In this document: one piece after another, positions 53,008-62,105 of the stretch | Numbering within the stretch: the first letter of the stretch is position 1 | How the letters are laid out: each line of letters begins with the position of its first letter | The notes under the pieces: generated by a model | What the model was told of the DNA's origin: nothing | Seen by the model: only the letters and a program-made list of their open reading frames with translations | Database searches by the model: none | Position numbers and translations under genes: made by a program | DNA from: WHSW01 sp963842795 | GTDB lineage: Bacteria; Actinomycetota; Thermoleophilia; Solirubrobacterales; 70-9 | Assembly: GCA_963842795.1 (NCBI GenBank) | Contig: CAWJHV010000002.1 | Span: 37,732 to 101,731, forward strand | DNA: 64,000 bases | Direction: 5' to 3'

Positions 53008-53126
53008 GGAGTGCCTCCGTGGTCTGGGTCGCCGGGTCGGCGACGATCTCTGGTCGCGCAGCGACACTACCACCGGGTTTCCGGCGGGCCCCGTCGCCTC
53101 GGGCGTTCGTCCACCCGCGTTCTCCC

Positions 53127-54848
53127 TCAGAGCGCCGACGCCCAGGGGCTGCCGTAGAGGGCGTAGCCGGCCCAGGTCTTCTCCTCGATCCCGTGGGCGC
53201 GAATCGTCGCCCGCCGGGCGATGCGGACGGCCGAGCCGATCGTCGCCGCGCCGCTCCCCGACGACTTGGTCACCTGCCGGTAGAACGCCCGCGCGAAGGT
53301 GGTCGCGGCCTCGTCGTCGACCTCCCATTGGCTGCCGATGAAGGCGCGCGCCCCGGCGCTGAGCACACCACCGGCGAGGTCGCGCGTCGCGGCGGCCCTG
53401 CGCAGCATCTCGCTCATCGCCCCGTCGCGATCGACCGTGGCTCCGCGCATCTGATCGAGGGCGTCCCCGGTCTGGGCCGAGTTGCAGCCGTTGGCGAAGA
53501 ACAGCCGGGGCAGCCGCGGCTGCGCGGCCAGGGTCGCCGCGGTGAGCATTCCGTCGGCGAGCACGAGCCCGCCGGCGGCCTGGTTGACCTCGTCGAAGCG
53601 GGCGTGGCCCGCATAGTGGAAGACGTCCGGATCGAACGCCTCGAGCTCGTCGACCACGGCCTGCTGGCCCACCGGCCCCGCCAGCGCCCGCACCTCGGCG
53701 CCCTGCTCGCGGAGCTCACGGGCGACCGCCTTCGCCTCCCGCCCGGCGCCGGCGAGATCCTCGGTCGGGTCGCCGACGACCAGCGCCCGCAGGCGGTCGT
53801 GCGGAGCGACGAACGCCGCCGCGTGACCGGGGGCGACGATCTCGCGCTGGCGCGCGAGCAGGTGGCTCAGGGCCAGGTACCGGTCGCCGACCATCATCAG
53901 CTCCCAGGGCAGGTCGACGGTCGACTCGTCCAGGCGCAGGATCAGGTAGTCGTCTCGCGTCCGGCGGAGCTGGGCGGCGAGGTCGAACTCGGGCCAGGCG
54001 AAGAACTCGTTGTGCATCTGCCCGCCCAGCCTCCGCATGCAGGCGCCGCGCTTGCGGCGATCGGGCTCGCGCAGGACCCCGCGCTCGAGCGTCTCGATCA
54101 TCTCGACCACGCGCTCCCGGGGGTAGTCGCCGCGGTCTGCGGGGTCGTAGGCGGACTCGCTGATCACGGTCACCTTGAGCTCCTCGCCGGCGCGGTTGAT
54201 CGCGATGCGCAGATGCTCCGGCGTCGCCCGGTCGGCGACCGCGTCGCTGGCGGGATCGCCGAGGCTGAGGGTCGAGGGCGCGAGCCCTACGGCGTCACCC
54301 TTGCTCCGCGCAATCCTGCGCAGCGCGTCGCGGACGGCGTCGATGCGCTTCCGCGACCCCTGCTCCTCGCGCTCGACCAGGGTCAGCTCGAGGATCCGCT
54401 CGGCCGTGCCGAGCTCGGCCCGCGCCTGAACGAAGCCCTCGACCAGCTTCCGCGCAGCCCTGCCGACGGGCAGCCCCAGAGACCCCGCGCCGTGGAGCAC
54501 GGTGGCCGCGTCGCGGGCCCCGATCGCGACCATCGCCGAGACGATCGCCGCGCCGAGCTCGGGCAGGCGCCGGGAATCGAAGTCGCCCGGCTCGCCCAAC
54601 CCGAGCACGAGCACCGCGTCGGCGGCCAGCGGCGCCTGGCTCGCGGGGATGAAGTGGCTGGCGCCGAAGTGGCTGTCGAGCGCTCCCGCCTTCGCGCGTT
54701 GCGTGATCGCGCCACCGATCGCGCGGTCGATCGCCGCCTCGGCGCCGCTGGGGCTGAGCCCGTTCAGATGGCCGACCACGATGACGGTCGCGCGCGCAGC
54801 GGCGATGTCGCCGTTGGCCACCTGCAGCGATAGCCGGGCTCCGCTCAC
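53127..54848 (-). CDS. CHAT-domain (caspase-like) protein
   Basis: 573 residues from a GTG that overlaps the C11 stop (GTGA). Residues about 350-570 are a CHAT domain, the caspase-related peptidase fold: catalytic His415 in FHYAGHARFD and Cys455 in FFANGCNSAQTGD, then FIGSQWEVDDEAATTFARAFY. The N-terminal part (10-150, VIVVGHLNGLSPSGAEAAID, VLVLGLGEPGDFDSRRLPELG, VLHGAGSLGLPVGRAA) resembles the N-terminal domain of leucine aminopeptidases and may bind a ligand. No TPR repeats or signal peptide were seen. It should be a cytoplasmic cysteine protease working with the neighbouring C11 enzyme. Confidence 0.9.
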   Translation of the reverse strand: MSGARLSLQVANGDIAAARATVIVVGHLNGLSPSGAEAAIDRAIGGAITQRAKAGALDSHFGASHFIPASQAPLAADAVLVLGLGEPGDFDSRRLPELGAAIVSAMVAIGARDAATVLHGAGSLGLPVGRAARKLVEGFVQARAELGTAERILELTLVEREEQGSRKRIDAVRDALRRIARSKGDAVGLAPSTLSLGDPASDAVADRATPEHLRIAINRAGEELKVTVISESAYDPADRGDYPRERVVEMIETLERGVLREPDRRKRGACMRRLGGQMHNEFFAWPEFDLAAQLRRTRDDYLILRLDESTVDLPWELMMVGDRYLALSHLLARQREIVAPGHAAAFVAPHDRLRALVVGDPTEDLAGAGREAKAVARELREQGAEVRALAGPVGQQAVVDELEAFDPDVFHYAGHARFDEVNQAAGGLVLADGMLTAATLAAQPRLPRLFFANGCNSAQTGDALDQMRGATVDRDGAMSEMLRRAAATRDLAGGVLSAGARAFIGSQWEVDDEAATTFARAFYRQVTKSSGSGAATIGSAVRIARRATIRAHGIEEKTWAGYALYGSPWASAL

Positions 54849-56089
54849 GCGCCGCCGCGAACCGCCCGTCCGTACCCGTCCAGGACCTCGTCCCAGCGGT
54901 TGGCCTTGGCGAACTCGAGGTCCTTGTAGTACTGCGACACCGGGTCGGTCGGCGCGGGCAGGTAGACCGAGACGCCCTTGCAACCCTCGACCTGGTCGCC
55001 GAGATGGCCCTCGGCGATCACGTAGTCCCCCGGCTCGAGCGCGGCGACGACCGCCTCGGCCGCGGCCTTGGTGTCGTCGGAGAGCCCGGAGGCTGCGAGG
55101 CCGCCGCAGAGGCTGGCGAGGTCGACGAGGTCGAGCTCGAAGCGGACGGCATTCGACTGCGCGCTCATCAGCGCGGGCCAGCCCTCGTCGAGGTCGTCGA
55201 GCAGGCCGCCCGCGAGCCCGCCGACGGCGTCCGCCAGCGCATCGGTCTTCGCCGTGACCACCGCACACTGGGTCACCGGCCAGACCCCCTCCTGCTCGGT
55301 GTATGACTCGATGTAGCGCTCGACCACGACCCGGCCGAGATCCGCCCCGTCCATCTCGGGGCGCTCGGCGAGGTCGGCGAGCACCGTCTGGTAGGGCCAC
55401 CCCGCACCCGGCTCGAGCTCCTCGGAGCCGACGATGTTGGTCACCTGCCCGCGGACTTGGTAGGCGACCTCGAGGTTGCTCATCAGGCAGGCGTCCATGC
55501 CGAGCAGGTCGAGCGGGTGCCCGAGCTCCTCCGCCACCGCGACGCACACGTTGCCGAGCTCGATCGTGTCCAGGGAGTGGCCGCTGCCGTCGTCGGCGCA
55601 GATCTCGCGCTCGCCGCGGGTGGGCAGGGCGACGATCTTCTTGATCCCCGTGGAGAAGATCATCCGGCCGAGGCTCTGGGCGGCACGGGAGTTGATCTCG
55701 CTGCGGGCATCGCGGCTCGCGGTGGGCCCGTGGACCTCGGAGTAGAACTGGTCGAAATCGCCCGGACGCCAGCCTCCGCCGTGGTTCCAGAGCACGAGCG
55801 CCTGGCGCTCGGCCGGCGCCTTCCCGTTCGCCCAGGCGACGAAGTCGATCACCGTCTGCGGATCGCCGGAGTCGACGTCGCCGAGCTCCTCGATCTCGTC
55901 GTCGTCTCCTCCGGGTCCGCCGAGGAGGATGCGACGGGCGCCGCCCTCGTCGGCCTGCTTGACGAAGGCGAAGACCGAGACCTCGTCGGATGAACCGACC
56001 TGGCGCATCTCCTCGAGGTCGTCCCCGGCCGCGTCGGAGAGGCTGTTGTTGCCGGCCATGTAGACCATCACCGTCCATTGCGCGCTCAT
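54845..56089 (-). CDS. Clostripain-like C11 cysteine protease
   Basis: 414 residues from ATG 56089, with AAAAGGAG just upstream. The start WTVMVYMAGNNSLSDAAGDDLEEM is the classic C11 N-terminus, and the catalytic pair is His103 (LVLWNHGGGW) and Cys201 (LLGMDACLMSNLEV). A central insertion lies between His and Cys. No signal peptide is visible, and clostripain-type activation cleavage sites cannot be placed with certainty. The GTG of the CHAT gene overlaps its stop, so the two proteases are translationally coupled. Together with the M6 gene they form a protease run. Confidence 0.92.
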   Translation of the reverse strand: MSAQWTVMVYMAGNNSLSDAAGDDLEEMRQVGSSDEVSVFAFVKQADEGGARRILLGGPGGDDDEIEELGDVDSGDPQTVIDFVAWANGKAPAERQALVLWNHGGGWRPGDFDQFYSEVHGPTASRDARSEINSRAAQSLGRMIFSTGIKKIVALPTRGEREICADDGSGHSLDTIELGNVCVAVAEELGHPLDLLGMDACLMSNLEVAYQVRGQVTNIVGSEELEPGAGWPYQTVLADLAERPEMDGADLGRVVVERYIESYTEQEGVWPVTQCAVVTAKTDALADAVGGLAGGLLDDLDEGWPALMSAQSNAVRFELDLVDLASLCGGLAASGLSDDTKAAAEAVVAALEPGDYVIAEGHLGDQVEGCKGVSVYLPAPTDPVSQYYKDLEFAKANRWDEVLDGYGRAVRGGA

Positions 56090-56110
56090 GGCGTCTCCTT
56101 TTCGATCGGC

Positions 56111-56128
56111 GCGGGCTCCCAAGCCCGC
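56111..56128 (-). promoter_or_regulatory. Hairpin in the leader of the C11 gene
   Basis: GCGGGCT-CCCA-AGCCCGC, a perfect 7-base stem with a 4-base loop, 22 bases before the ATG. It could regulate translation or transcription of the protease run. It sits in the 161-base divergent region with the amidase gene. Confidence 0.35.
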
Positions 56129-56250
56129 TGGTGGGACCGCCGCCCGACACTACCCCGCTCCGCCCGGCCGGGCAAGGCGAATGGACGACCGTCGCCGCGA
56201 CCCCCGCCGCGTCCGGAGCCGGCGCCGCCGGCTGGCATGATCCGGCGCCG

Positions 56251-57432
56251 ATGAACGCCGATCCGCTCGGGGCGCTCGTTCCCGGAGCCACGCCGGAAGC
56301 CGAGCCGTCCGGCAAGGCCGGCGGCGGCGCGCTCGCCGGGATCAGCTTCGTCGCCAAGGACGTGATCGACGTCGCCGGCACGGTCACCGGGGCCGGCAAT
56401 CCGGACTGGGCCGCAGCGCACGGGCCGGCCGAGGCCCACGCCGCCCCGGTGGCATCGCTGCTCGGCGCCGGAGCGCGGCTGGCCGGCAAGGGCCAATGCG
56501 CCGAGCTCGCCTTCAGCCTCAGCGGCGACAACGCCCATTACGGGATGCCGCGCAACCCCGCCGCCCCCGATCGCGATCCCGGCGGCTCGACCAGCGGGCC
56601 GGCGGCCGCCGTCGCCGGCGGTCTCTGCGACGTCGGGCTCGGCACCGACACGCTCGGCTCGGTGCGGGTGCCGGCCTCCTACTGCGGCCTCTACGGCTAC
56701 CGCCCCACCCACGGCGCGATCGGCAGCGAAGGCGTGCTGCCGCTGGCCCAGCGCTTCGACACCGTCGGGCTGCTGGCTCGCGAACCTGACCTCCTCCGCG
56801 CCGCCGCCGCGGTGCTCCTCGACGACGCGGCGCTCGCCTGTGCCGGCCCGCCGCGCCGGCTGTTGCTCGTCGAGGACCTGCTCGCCGCGGCCGATCGCGA
56901 GGTCGCCGCGGCGACCCGGACCGCGGCCGAGCGGCTCGCGAGCACGCTCGGCGCCGAGCTCGAGCGGGCCGCGGAGCTCCGCGGCGGCGGGTTCGACCTG
57001 GCCGCGGCGATGGTCGCCTTCAACGTCCTCCAAGGGGTCGAGGTGTGGGCCAACTTCGGCGACTGGGTGCGGACCGCGAGCCCGTCGCTGGGCCGCGACG
57101 TCGCGTCGCGGATCGAGCGGGCCGCCGGCTTCGAGCGTGCCGACGTCGCCGCGGCCGAGCCGGTTGCGGGCGCCGTCGCCGCCGCGATCGCCGGGCTCGA
57201 TCCCGAGGAGGCGCTGGTGATCCCGGCCACCGGGACCGCTGCTCCGGCCCGTGATGCCGACCCTCGGGCACGCGAGGCAGCCCGGGTCGGGGCCGGGCAG
57301 CTCACCTGCATCGCGACCCTCGCCGGGGCGCCCGCGGTCGCGCTGCCGCTCGCCGAAGCCGAGGGCCTGCCGGTGGGGATCAGCCTCGTCGGCCCGCCTG
57401 GCGCCGACGGCGTCCTGCTGGCGGCGGCGTAA
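56251..57432 (+). CDS. Amidase signature family enzyme
   Basis: 393 residues. The Ser-cisSer-Lys triad is visible: Lys in ISFVAKDVID, the cis-Ser region PGGSTSGPAAAVAGG, and the nucleophile region LGTDTLGSVRVPASYCG. It hydrolyses amides; the acyl group is unknown. Start ATG 56251. The stop is 13 bases before the E1-like gene, suggesting one transcript. It is divergent from the protease run. AtzF- or GatA-like specificities cannot be separated here. Confidence 0.92.
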   Translation: MNADPLGALVPGATPEAEPSGKAGGGALAGISFVAKDVIDVAGTVTGAGNPDWAAAHGPAEAHAAPVASLLGAGARLAGKGQCAELAFSLSGDNAHYGMPRNPAAPDRDPGGSTSGPAAAVAGGLCDVGLGTDTLGSVRVPASYCGLYGYRPTHGAIGSEGVLPLAQRFDTVGLLAREPDLLRAAAAVLLDDAALACAGPPRRLLLVEDLLAAADREVAAATRTAAERLASTLGAELERAAELRGGGFDLAAAMVAFNVLQGVEVWANFGDWVRTASPSLGRDVASRIERAAGFERADVAAAEPVAGAVAAAIAGLDPEEALVIPATGTAAPARDADPRAREAARVGAGQLTCIATLAGAPAVALPLAEAEGLPVGISLVGPPGADGVLLAAA

Positions 57433-57445
57433 GCTCGGGCCGGCG

Positions 57446-59776
57446 ATGACGACCACCGCCGCACCGTCGGACTCGGCGGTCGACCTGAAGGCGCTCGACG
57501 CCGTGCAGCGGCGGGTGCTGTGGCTGGCGACGAGCATCGTCCACCACGCCAACAAGGTGCGCGAGACGGCGTCGGGGGTCAAGGTCGGCGGCCACCAGGC
57601 CTCGTCGGCCTCGCTGACGAGCGTGATGACGGCGCTCTACTTCGCCCACCTGCGCGGGCCCGACCGCGTCTCGGTGAAGCCGCACGCGGCGCCGGTGCTG
57701 CACGCGGTCAACTACCTGCTCGGCCGCCTCGACCGCGACTACCTGACGCGGCTGCGCGAGTTCGGCGGCCTGCAGAGCTACCCCAGCAGGGCCAAGGATC
57801 CCGACCCGGTCGACTTCTCAACCGGCTCGGTCGGCATCGGCGCGACCGCGACCCTCTGGAGCAGCCTCGCCCACCGCTACGTCGCCGGCCACTTCGACGT
57901 TCCCCGCGGCGGACGCCAGATCGCGATCCTCGGCGACGCCGAGCTCGACGAGGGGGCGATCTGGGAGGCGCTCGTCGACCCGATGGTCCCGCGACTCGGT
58001 GAGGTCCTGTGGATCGTCGACCTCAACCGCCAGTCGCTGGATCGCGTCGTCCCCGATATCGCGGCCGGGCGGATCGGGGAGATGTTCGACGCCGCGGGCT
58101 GGCAGACGATCACGGTCAAGTACGGGCGCCGCCTGCGCGACCTCTTCGGCCGCGACGGCGGCGAGGCGCTGCGCCGGCGGATCGACGAGATGAGCAACGA
58201 GGAATACCAGCGGCTGCTGCGCACGCCCGCCTCCGAGCTGCGCCAGCGGCTTCCCGGCCAGGGCGGCCAACGCCGGTCGATCGAGAGGCTCCTGGCCGAC
58301 GTCCACGACGAGGACGTCGGAGCCGCGCTGCGCGACCTCGCCGGCCACGACCTCGCCGACCTGCTCGACGCCTTCCGGCGAGCCGACGAGACCGCGGACC
58401 GCCCCTCGGTCGTCTTCGCCTACACGATCAAGGCCTGGTCGCTGCCCACCCAGGGCCATCCGGCCAACCACTCGGCGCTGCTCTCGGCCGGGCAGTGGGA
58501 GCAGCTCGCGAGCGAGCTCGGCGCCGACAGCGCGGATCCCTGGGCGGAGTTCGAGCCGGGAACCGCCGAGGCCGAGCTCTGCGACCTCGCGGCGCGCCGG
58601 CTCGAGCGCGAGACGGCGCCACGGCGCGAGGCCCCGCCGATGCCGAAGGACGTCGGCCGCACCCATACCGGCGAGACCTCGACCCAGCAATCGTTCGGCC
58701 GCTTCTTCGTCGACCTCCGCCATGCGGCGCCCGAGGTCGTCGAGCACGTGGTCACCGTGAGCCCCGACGTCGCCTCGTCGACCAACCTCGGCGGCTGGAT
58801 CAACCACGCCGGCGTCTGGAACCTCGGCGACCGCATCGACTGGTTCGCCGACGACCGCGACACGCTCGTCCGCTGGCGCGAGTCGACCCACGGCCAGCAC
58901 ATCGAGCTCGGCATCGCCGAGGGCAACCTCGTCGGCCTGCTCGGCGAGCTCGGGGCGACCTGGTCTCGCGACGGCCAGCCGCTGCTGCCGATCGGCACGA
59001 TCTACGACCCGTTCGTGAACCGCGCGCTGGAGCCGTGGTCGTTCGGGATCTACGCCGGCGGGCAGTCGGTGCTCGTGGGCACGCCGTCCGGGGTGACGCT
59101 CGCGCCGGAGGGCGGCGCCCACCAGTCGATCATCACTCCCTCGGTCGGGATCGAGCAGCCCCGGTGCGTCTCCTGGGAGCCCGCCTTCGGCCAGGACCTC
59201 GAGTGGACGCTGCTGCACGCCCTCGGCCGCCTCGGCCGCCCGGACGGCGTCTCGGCCTACTTCCGCCTCAGCACGAGGCCGATCGACCAGGCGCTCGCCG
59301 CGGTGCCCGAGGACGGCGCGGAGCGCGAGCGCCGCCGGCTCGACGTGCTCGGCGGCGGCTATCTCCTCCGCCGGGCGCCGGACCCGCCGCGCGTGACGCT
59401 GGTCGGGGTCGGCGCGGTGATGCCCGAGGCGCTGGCGGCGGCGGAGGAGCTCGCCGACGGCGGGATCGCCGCCGACATCGTCTGCCTCACCTCACCCGAC
59501 CTCGTCTTCCGCGCGATTCAGGCGCGCCGCGGCCTGGCGGAGGCCGACGACGGGATCCTCGACCGGATCTTCGCCCCCGAGCGCCGGGCGCCGGCGGTGA
59601 CCCTGCTCGACGGTCACCCGCATACGCTCGCCTTCATCTCGGGCTTTACCGGCATGGCCACGGCGTGCCTCGGCGTGGACGACTTCGGCCAGTCCGGCGA
59701 CGTCGGCGACCTCTACCGCCACTTCGGCATCGACGCCGAGACCGTGGTCGGCGCCGCCCTCGACCTGGTCTCGTGA
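57446..59776 (+). CDS. AceE-like E1/transketolase-type thiamine-diphosphate enzyme
   Basis: 776 residues. The ThDP motif GDAELDEGAIWEALVDPM leads to WIVDLNRQSLDR, and the second half has VSPDVASSTNLGGWINHAG, HIELGIAEGNLVGLLGELG, VGTPSGVTLAPEGGAHQSIITPSVG and FRLSTRPIDQALAA. This is the single-chain pyruvate-dehydrogenase E1 (AceE) pattern but about 100 residues shorter than usual. It likely decarboxylates a 2-oxoacid, with lipoyl E2 as acceptor. No E2 or E3 gene is near. It follows the amidase by 13 bases. Confidence 0.9.
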   Translation: MTTTAAPSDSAVDLKALDAVQRRVLWLATSIVHHANKVRETASGVKVGGHQASSASLTSVMTALYFAHLRGPDRVSVKPHAAPVLHAVNYLLGRLDRDYLTRLREFGGLQSYPSRAKDPDPVDFSTGSVGIGATATLWSSLAHRYVAGHFDVPRGGRQIAILGDAELDEGAIWEALVDPMVPRLGEVLWIVDLNRQSLDRVVPDIAAGRIGEMFDAAGWQTITVKYGRRLRDLFGRDGGEALRRRIDEMSNEEYQRLLRTPASELRQRLPGQGGQRRSIERLLADVHDEDVGAALRDLAGHDLADLLDAFRRADETADRPSVVFAYTIKAWSLPTQGHPANHSALLSAGQWEQLASELGADSADPWAEFEPGTAEAELCDLAARRLERETAPRREAPPMPKDVGRTHTGETSTQQSFGRFFVDLRHAAPEVVEHVVTVSPDVASSTNLGGWINHAGVWNLGDRIDWFADDRDTLVRWRESTHGQHIELGIAEGNLVGLLGELGATWSRDGQPLLPIGTIYDPFVNRALEPWSFGIYAGGQSVLVGTPSGVTLAPEGGAHQSIITPSVGIEQPRCVSWEPAFGQDLEWTLLHALGRLGRPDGVSAYFRLSTRPIDQALAAVPEDGAERERRRLDVLGGGYLLRRAPDPPRVTLVGVGAVMPEALAAAEELADGGIAADIVCLTSPDLVFRAIQARRGLAEADDGILDRIFAPERRAPAVTLLDGHPHTLAFISGFTGMATACLGVDDFGQSGDVGDLYRHFGIDAETVVGAALDLVS

Positions 59777-59783
59777 ACCCGGT

Positions 59784-60752
59784 TCAGGTCCCCGGATCGA
59801 AGTCGTGCCGGTCGAGGAGCTTGCGGATCTCGCGCGCCACGGGCGGGTCGCGAAACGCGTTATAGGAGGCGAGAAAGTTGCCCGGACCGTGCGGGCTCGG
59901 GCGGATGCACTCGGGATAGAGCACCGGGTAGGAGACCCGGAACCCGAACTTGTGCTGCGCCGCGGCTCGCTGGCGGATCAGCTTGCGCCGCCGCCGCGTG
60001 TTCATGCTCTTGATGAAGCGACAGCCGCCGCTGGCCTTGTCGTCAGGGTCGTTGTTGAGGTGGTAGAGGACGGGGGCCTTGTGCGACAGCCGCCGCACGG
60101 CCCGGAGCTTGATCCTGAAGCCGTCGTCCTGGACGCTCAGGAAGTCGGCGTTGACCGGGTAGGCGCGCTGGCGCAGGATGCCGAAGACGTTGCCGCCGAT
60201 CCACTGGCCGTTGGTGTGGGCCCAGGCGATCGCCGCCCTGACCATCTTCGGGTGCTGCTTCGCCGCGGTGGAGAAGAAGTCGAAGAACCAGCCCTCGTTG
60301 CCGAGCTTCGCGCTCAGGCGGCGCATCGTCCGGGTCACGGCGGCCGGGGTCCGGTACTGGTCGGCGTTGAGGACGACGTCGAACTGGGCGGTGGGGCTCT
60401 GGCGGTGGACGATGGCGCGGATCTGCCGCCACGCCCGCGCCTCCGCGTGGGTCGGGAACTGGTTGCGCGCGTAGCGCAGCAGGCCGGTGACCCATGTGGG
60501 CCGCAGCGAGGCGAGCGAGCGGCCGATCCGGCGCGCGTTGCTGTTGCGCACCGTCGAGAAGCGCGTGTGGTAGACGCGGGTGTGGACCACGCGAGAGAGC
60601 GCCGGCGGGAAGGTCTGCGGCCCGGGCGGGATCGGGCGCTCGGCGCGCGGGCCGGCGGTCGCCGCCTCCCCCGCGGCCGAGGCGACGCCGCCGACGAGAG
60701 CGGCCACGCACAGCACACCGAGCAGACCGCGGGCGACCATCGTCGTCTTCAT
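59784..60752 (-). CDS. Exported protein, function unknown
   Basis: 322 residues with a signal peptide MKTTMVARGLLGVLCVAALV and cleavage near GVASA. The mature part has ordered stretches (RVVHTRVYHTRFSTVRNSNARR, IVHRQSPTAQFDVVLNADQYRTPAAVTRTMRRL, NEGWFFDFFSTAAKQHPKMVRAAIAWAHTNGQWIGGNVFG, CRFIKSMNTRRRRKLIRQRAA). Together they resemble a TIM-barrel glycosidase-like fold, though no catalytic motif is recognised. It converges on the E1 gene 7 bases away. Confidence 0.72.
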   Translation of the reverse strand: MKTTMVARGLLGVLCVAALVGGVASAAGEAATAGPRAERPIPPGPQTFPPALSRVVHTRVYHTRFSTVRNSNARRIGRSLASLRPTWVTGLLRYARNQFPTHAEARAWRQIRAIVHRQSPTAQFDVVLNADQYRTPAAVTRTMRRLSAKLGNEGWFFDFFSTAAKQHPKMVRAAIAWAHTNGQWIGGNVFGILRQRAYPVNADFLSVQDDGFRIKLRAVRRLSHKAPVLYHLNNDPDDKASGGCRFIKSMNTRRRRKLIRQRAAAQHKFGFRVSYPVLYPECIRPSPHGPGNFLASYNAFRDPPVAREIRKLLDRHDFDPGT

Positions 60753-60804
60753 ATAGCAGCCGGCGCGGATCGGGTCGCCCGCCGAGCGCCGGCCCGCACC
60801 CCGG

Positions 60805-62010
60805 TCAGCGCAGCTCGTTCTCGCGGGCCGGGAGGCGCGCCGAGCGCGGCGCGGCGGGAACGACGGCCCGCGCTCGGGCGCCGCCGCGAGCTCCCCACTT
60901 CACGGCCACGGGGTCGAGCTGGGCGAGCAGCGCCTTCCAGGTCGGGGCGTCGAGCACCCCGGTCGGGGCCAGGCCGACGGTGCCCTGGAACTCGCGCACG
61001 CCGCGCGAGGTGAGCAGCCCGTAGCTGCCGCTAACCTCGGCGTCGAAGAACCCGCCCGCGTCGAGGTGCTCCTGGGCCCAGACGACCAGGTCACCCGCGG
61101 CGCCCTTCTCCAGCGTCGGGTAGGCGCGGCTGGGCCGGTAGCCGCGGGCCCGGCCGACCCGGCGCCGGGTCGCGGAGCGGAAGCCGTTCGCCGAGGCGTG
61201 CTGCCATGACCACCACGAGGTCCCGGCGAAGCCGCTCGCCTTCGCGAGCTGGCGGAAGCGCCGCACCTCGCGCCCCGGTGGGTTGTCGTAGAGCTGGCCG
61301 ATCGGCGCGATCGGGCGGCCGTAGACGCGGTTGTAGGTGTAGGTGGTCGCCACCGCCCGGTCGACGCTGTCGCCGATCGCCCGCCAGTAGACCTGCGGCA
61401 GGTTGAACTCGGCGCCACCGGGGCCGAGGAAGACCGAATAGGGATAGGCCGGGTGGTAATGCACGTAGGGGAACCCGGCGAGCCCGATCGGGAAGTCCTC
61501 GCCCACCGCCGCCCGCAGGCGGGTGACGTAGGTCCGGGCCTGCGCGTATCGGCCCTCGTACTCGGACTCGGCGTCGATCACAAGGCAGTCGGCGCCGTCC
61601 GCGGCGGCGGCCGCGCCGACCTGCGCCTCGCCGACCGGGTCGCTGCCGTAGACGTACTGCCAGGCGCAGACGCGCAACCCGCGCCGCTCGAGCTGCGCGA
61701 CCAGTCCCGGTGTGAACTGGCTCCAGCTGTCGTCGCCGTCACCGGCCTTGATGAAGACCGTCTCGATCCCCCGCGAGCGAGCGCGGGAGGCGATCCGGGC
61801 CGGGCTTCCTCCCTGGGCCTTGGAGACGTACCAGATCCACATCCCGTCGCCCCGGAAGGCCGAGCCGTCGGCGACCGTCGGCGCGGGCACCGGTTGCTGG
61901 GGCGCGGCGATCCCGGACCCGGGCGCCAGGACGAGCGCGCAGGCCATGCCTGCCGCAACCGCGATCGTGCGGCAACGAGCCACGGCGCAGGTCTCGGCTG
62001 GCAGCTTCAT
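60805..62010 (-). CDS. Exported glycoside-hydrolase-like (DUF1906-like) protein with peptidoglycan-binding domain
   Basis: 401 residues from ATG 62010. Signal peptide region CRTIAVAAGMACALVLAPGSGIAAP. The middle (WIWYVSKAQGGSPARIASRARSRGIETVFIKAGDGDD to GIGLAGFPYVHYHP-like and LIDAESEYEGRYAQA) is TIM-barrel-like with conserved Asp and Glu, similar to DUF1906 or GH25-like groups. The C-terminal LEKGAAGDLVVWAQEHLDAGGFFDAEVSGSYGLLTSRGVREFQGTVGL is a PG_binding_1 domain. It probably acts on the cell wall. Confidence 0.82.
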   Translation of the reverse strand: MKLPAETCAVARCRTIAVAAGMACALVLAPGSGIAAPQQPVPAPTVADGSAFRGDGMWIWYVSKAQGGSPARIASRARSRGIETVFIKAGDGDDSWSQFTPGLVAQLERRGLRVCAWQYVYGSDPVGEAQVGAAAAADGADCLVIDAESEYEGRYAQARTYVTRLRAAVGEDFPIGLAGFPYVHYHPAYPYSVFLGPGGAEFNLPQVYWRAIGDSVDRAVATTYTYNRVYGRPIAPIGQLYDNPPGREVRRFRQLAKASGFAGTSWWSWQHASANGFRSATRRRVGRARGYRPSRAYPTLEKGAAGDLVVWAQEHLDAGGFFDAEVSGSYGLLTSRGVREFQGTVGLAPTGVLDAPTWKALLAQLDPVAVKWGARGGARARAVVPAAPRSARLPARENELR

Positions 62011-62105
62011 CGGGGGGCCGGCTGATCGGTGTCCTACCGCTTCAACAGCACCGCGGACGGATCGATGCGCCTCCGGCAAGGTGACGCCCGCCACCCGCGG
62101 CGGGC

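Noticed and set aside
56162..56173. GCCCGGCCGGGC palindrome in the divergent region
   Set aside because: Pure GC palindromes of this size are expected by chance at this composition, and no spacing to a start suggests a role.
57818..59218. Minus-strand frame of 466 codons
   Set aside because: Entirely antisense to the clear AceE-like gene; a mirror of its codon bias.
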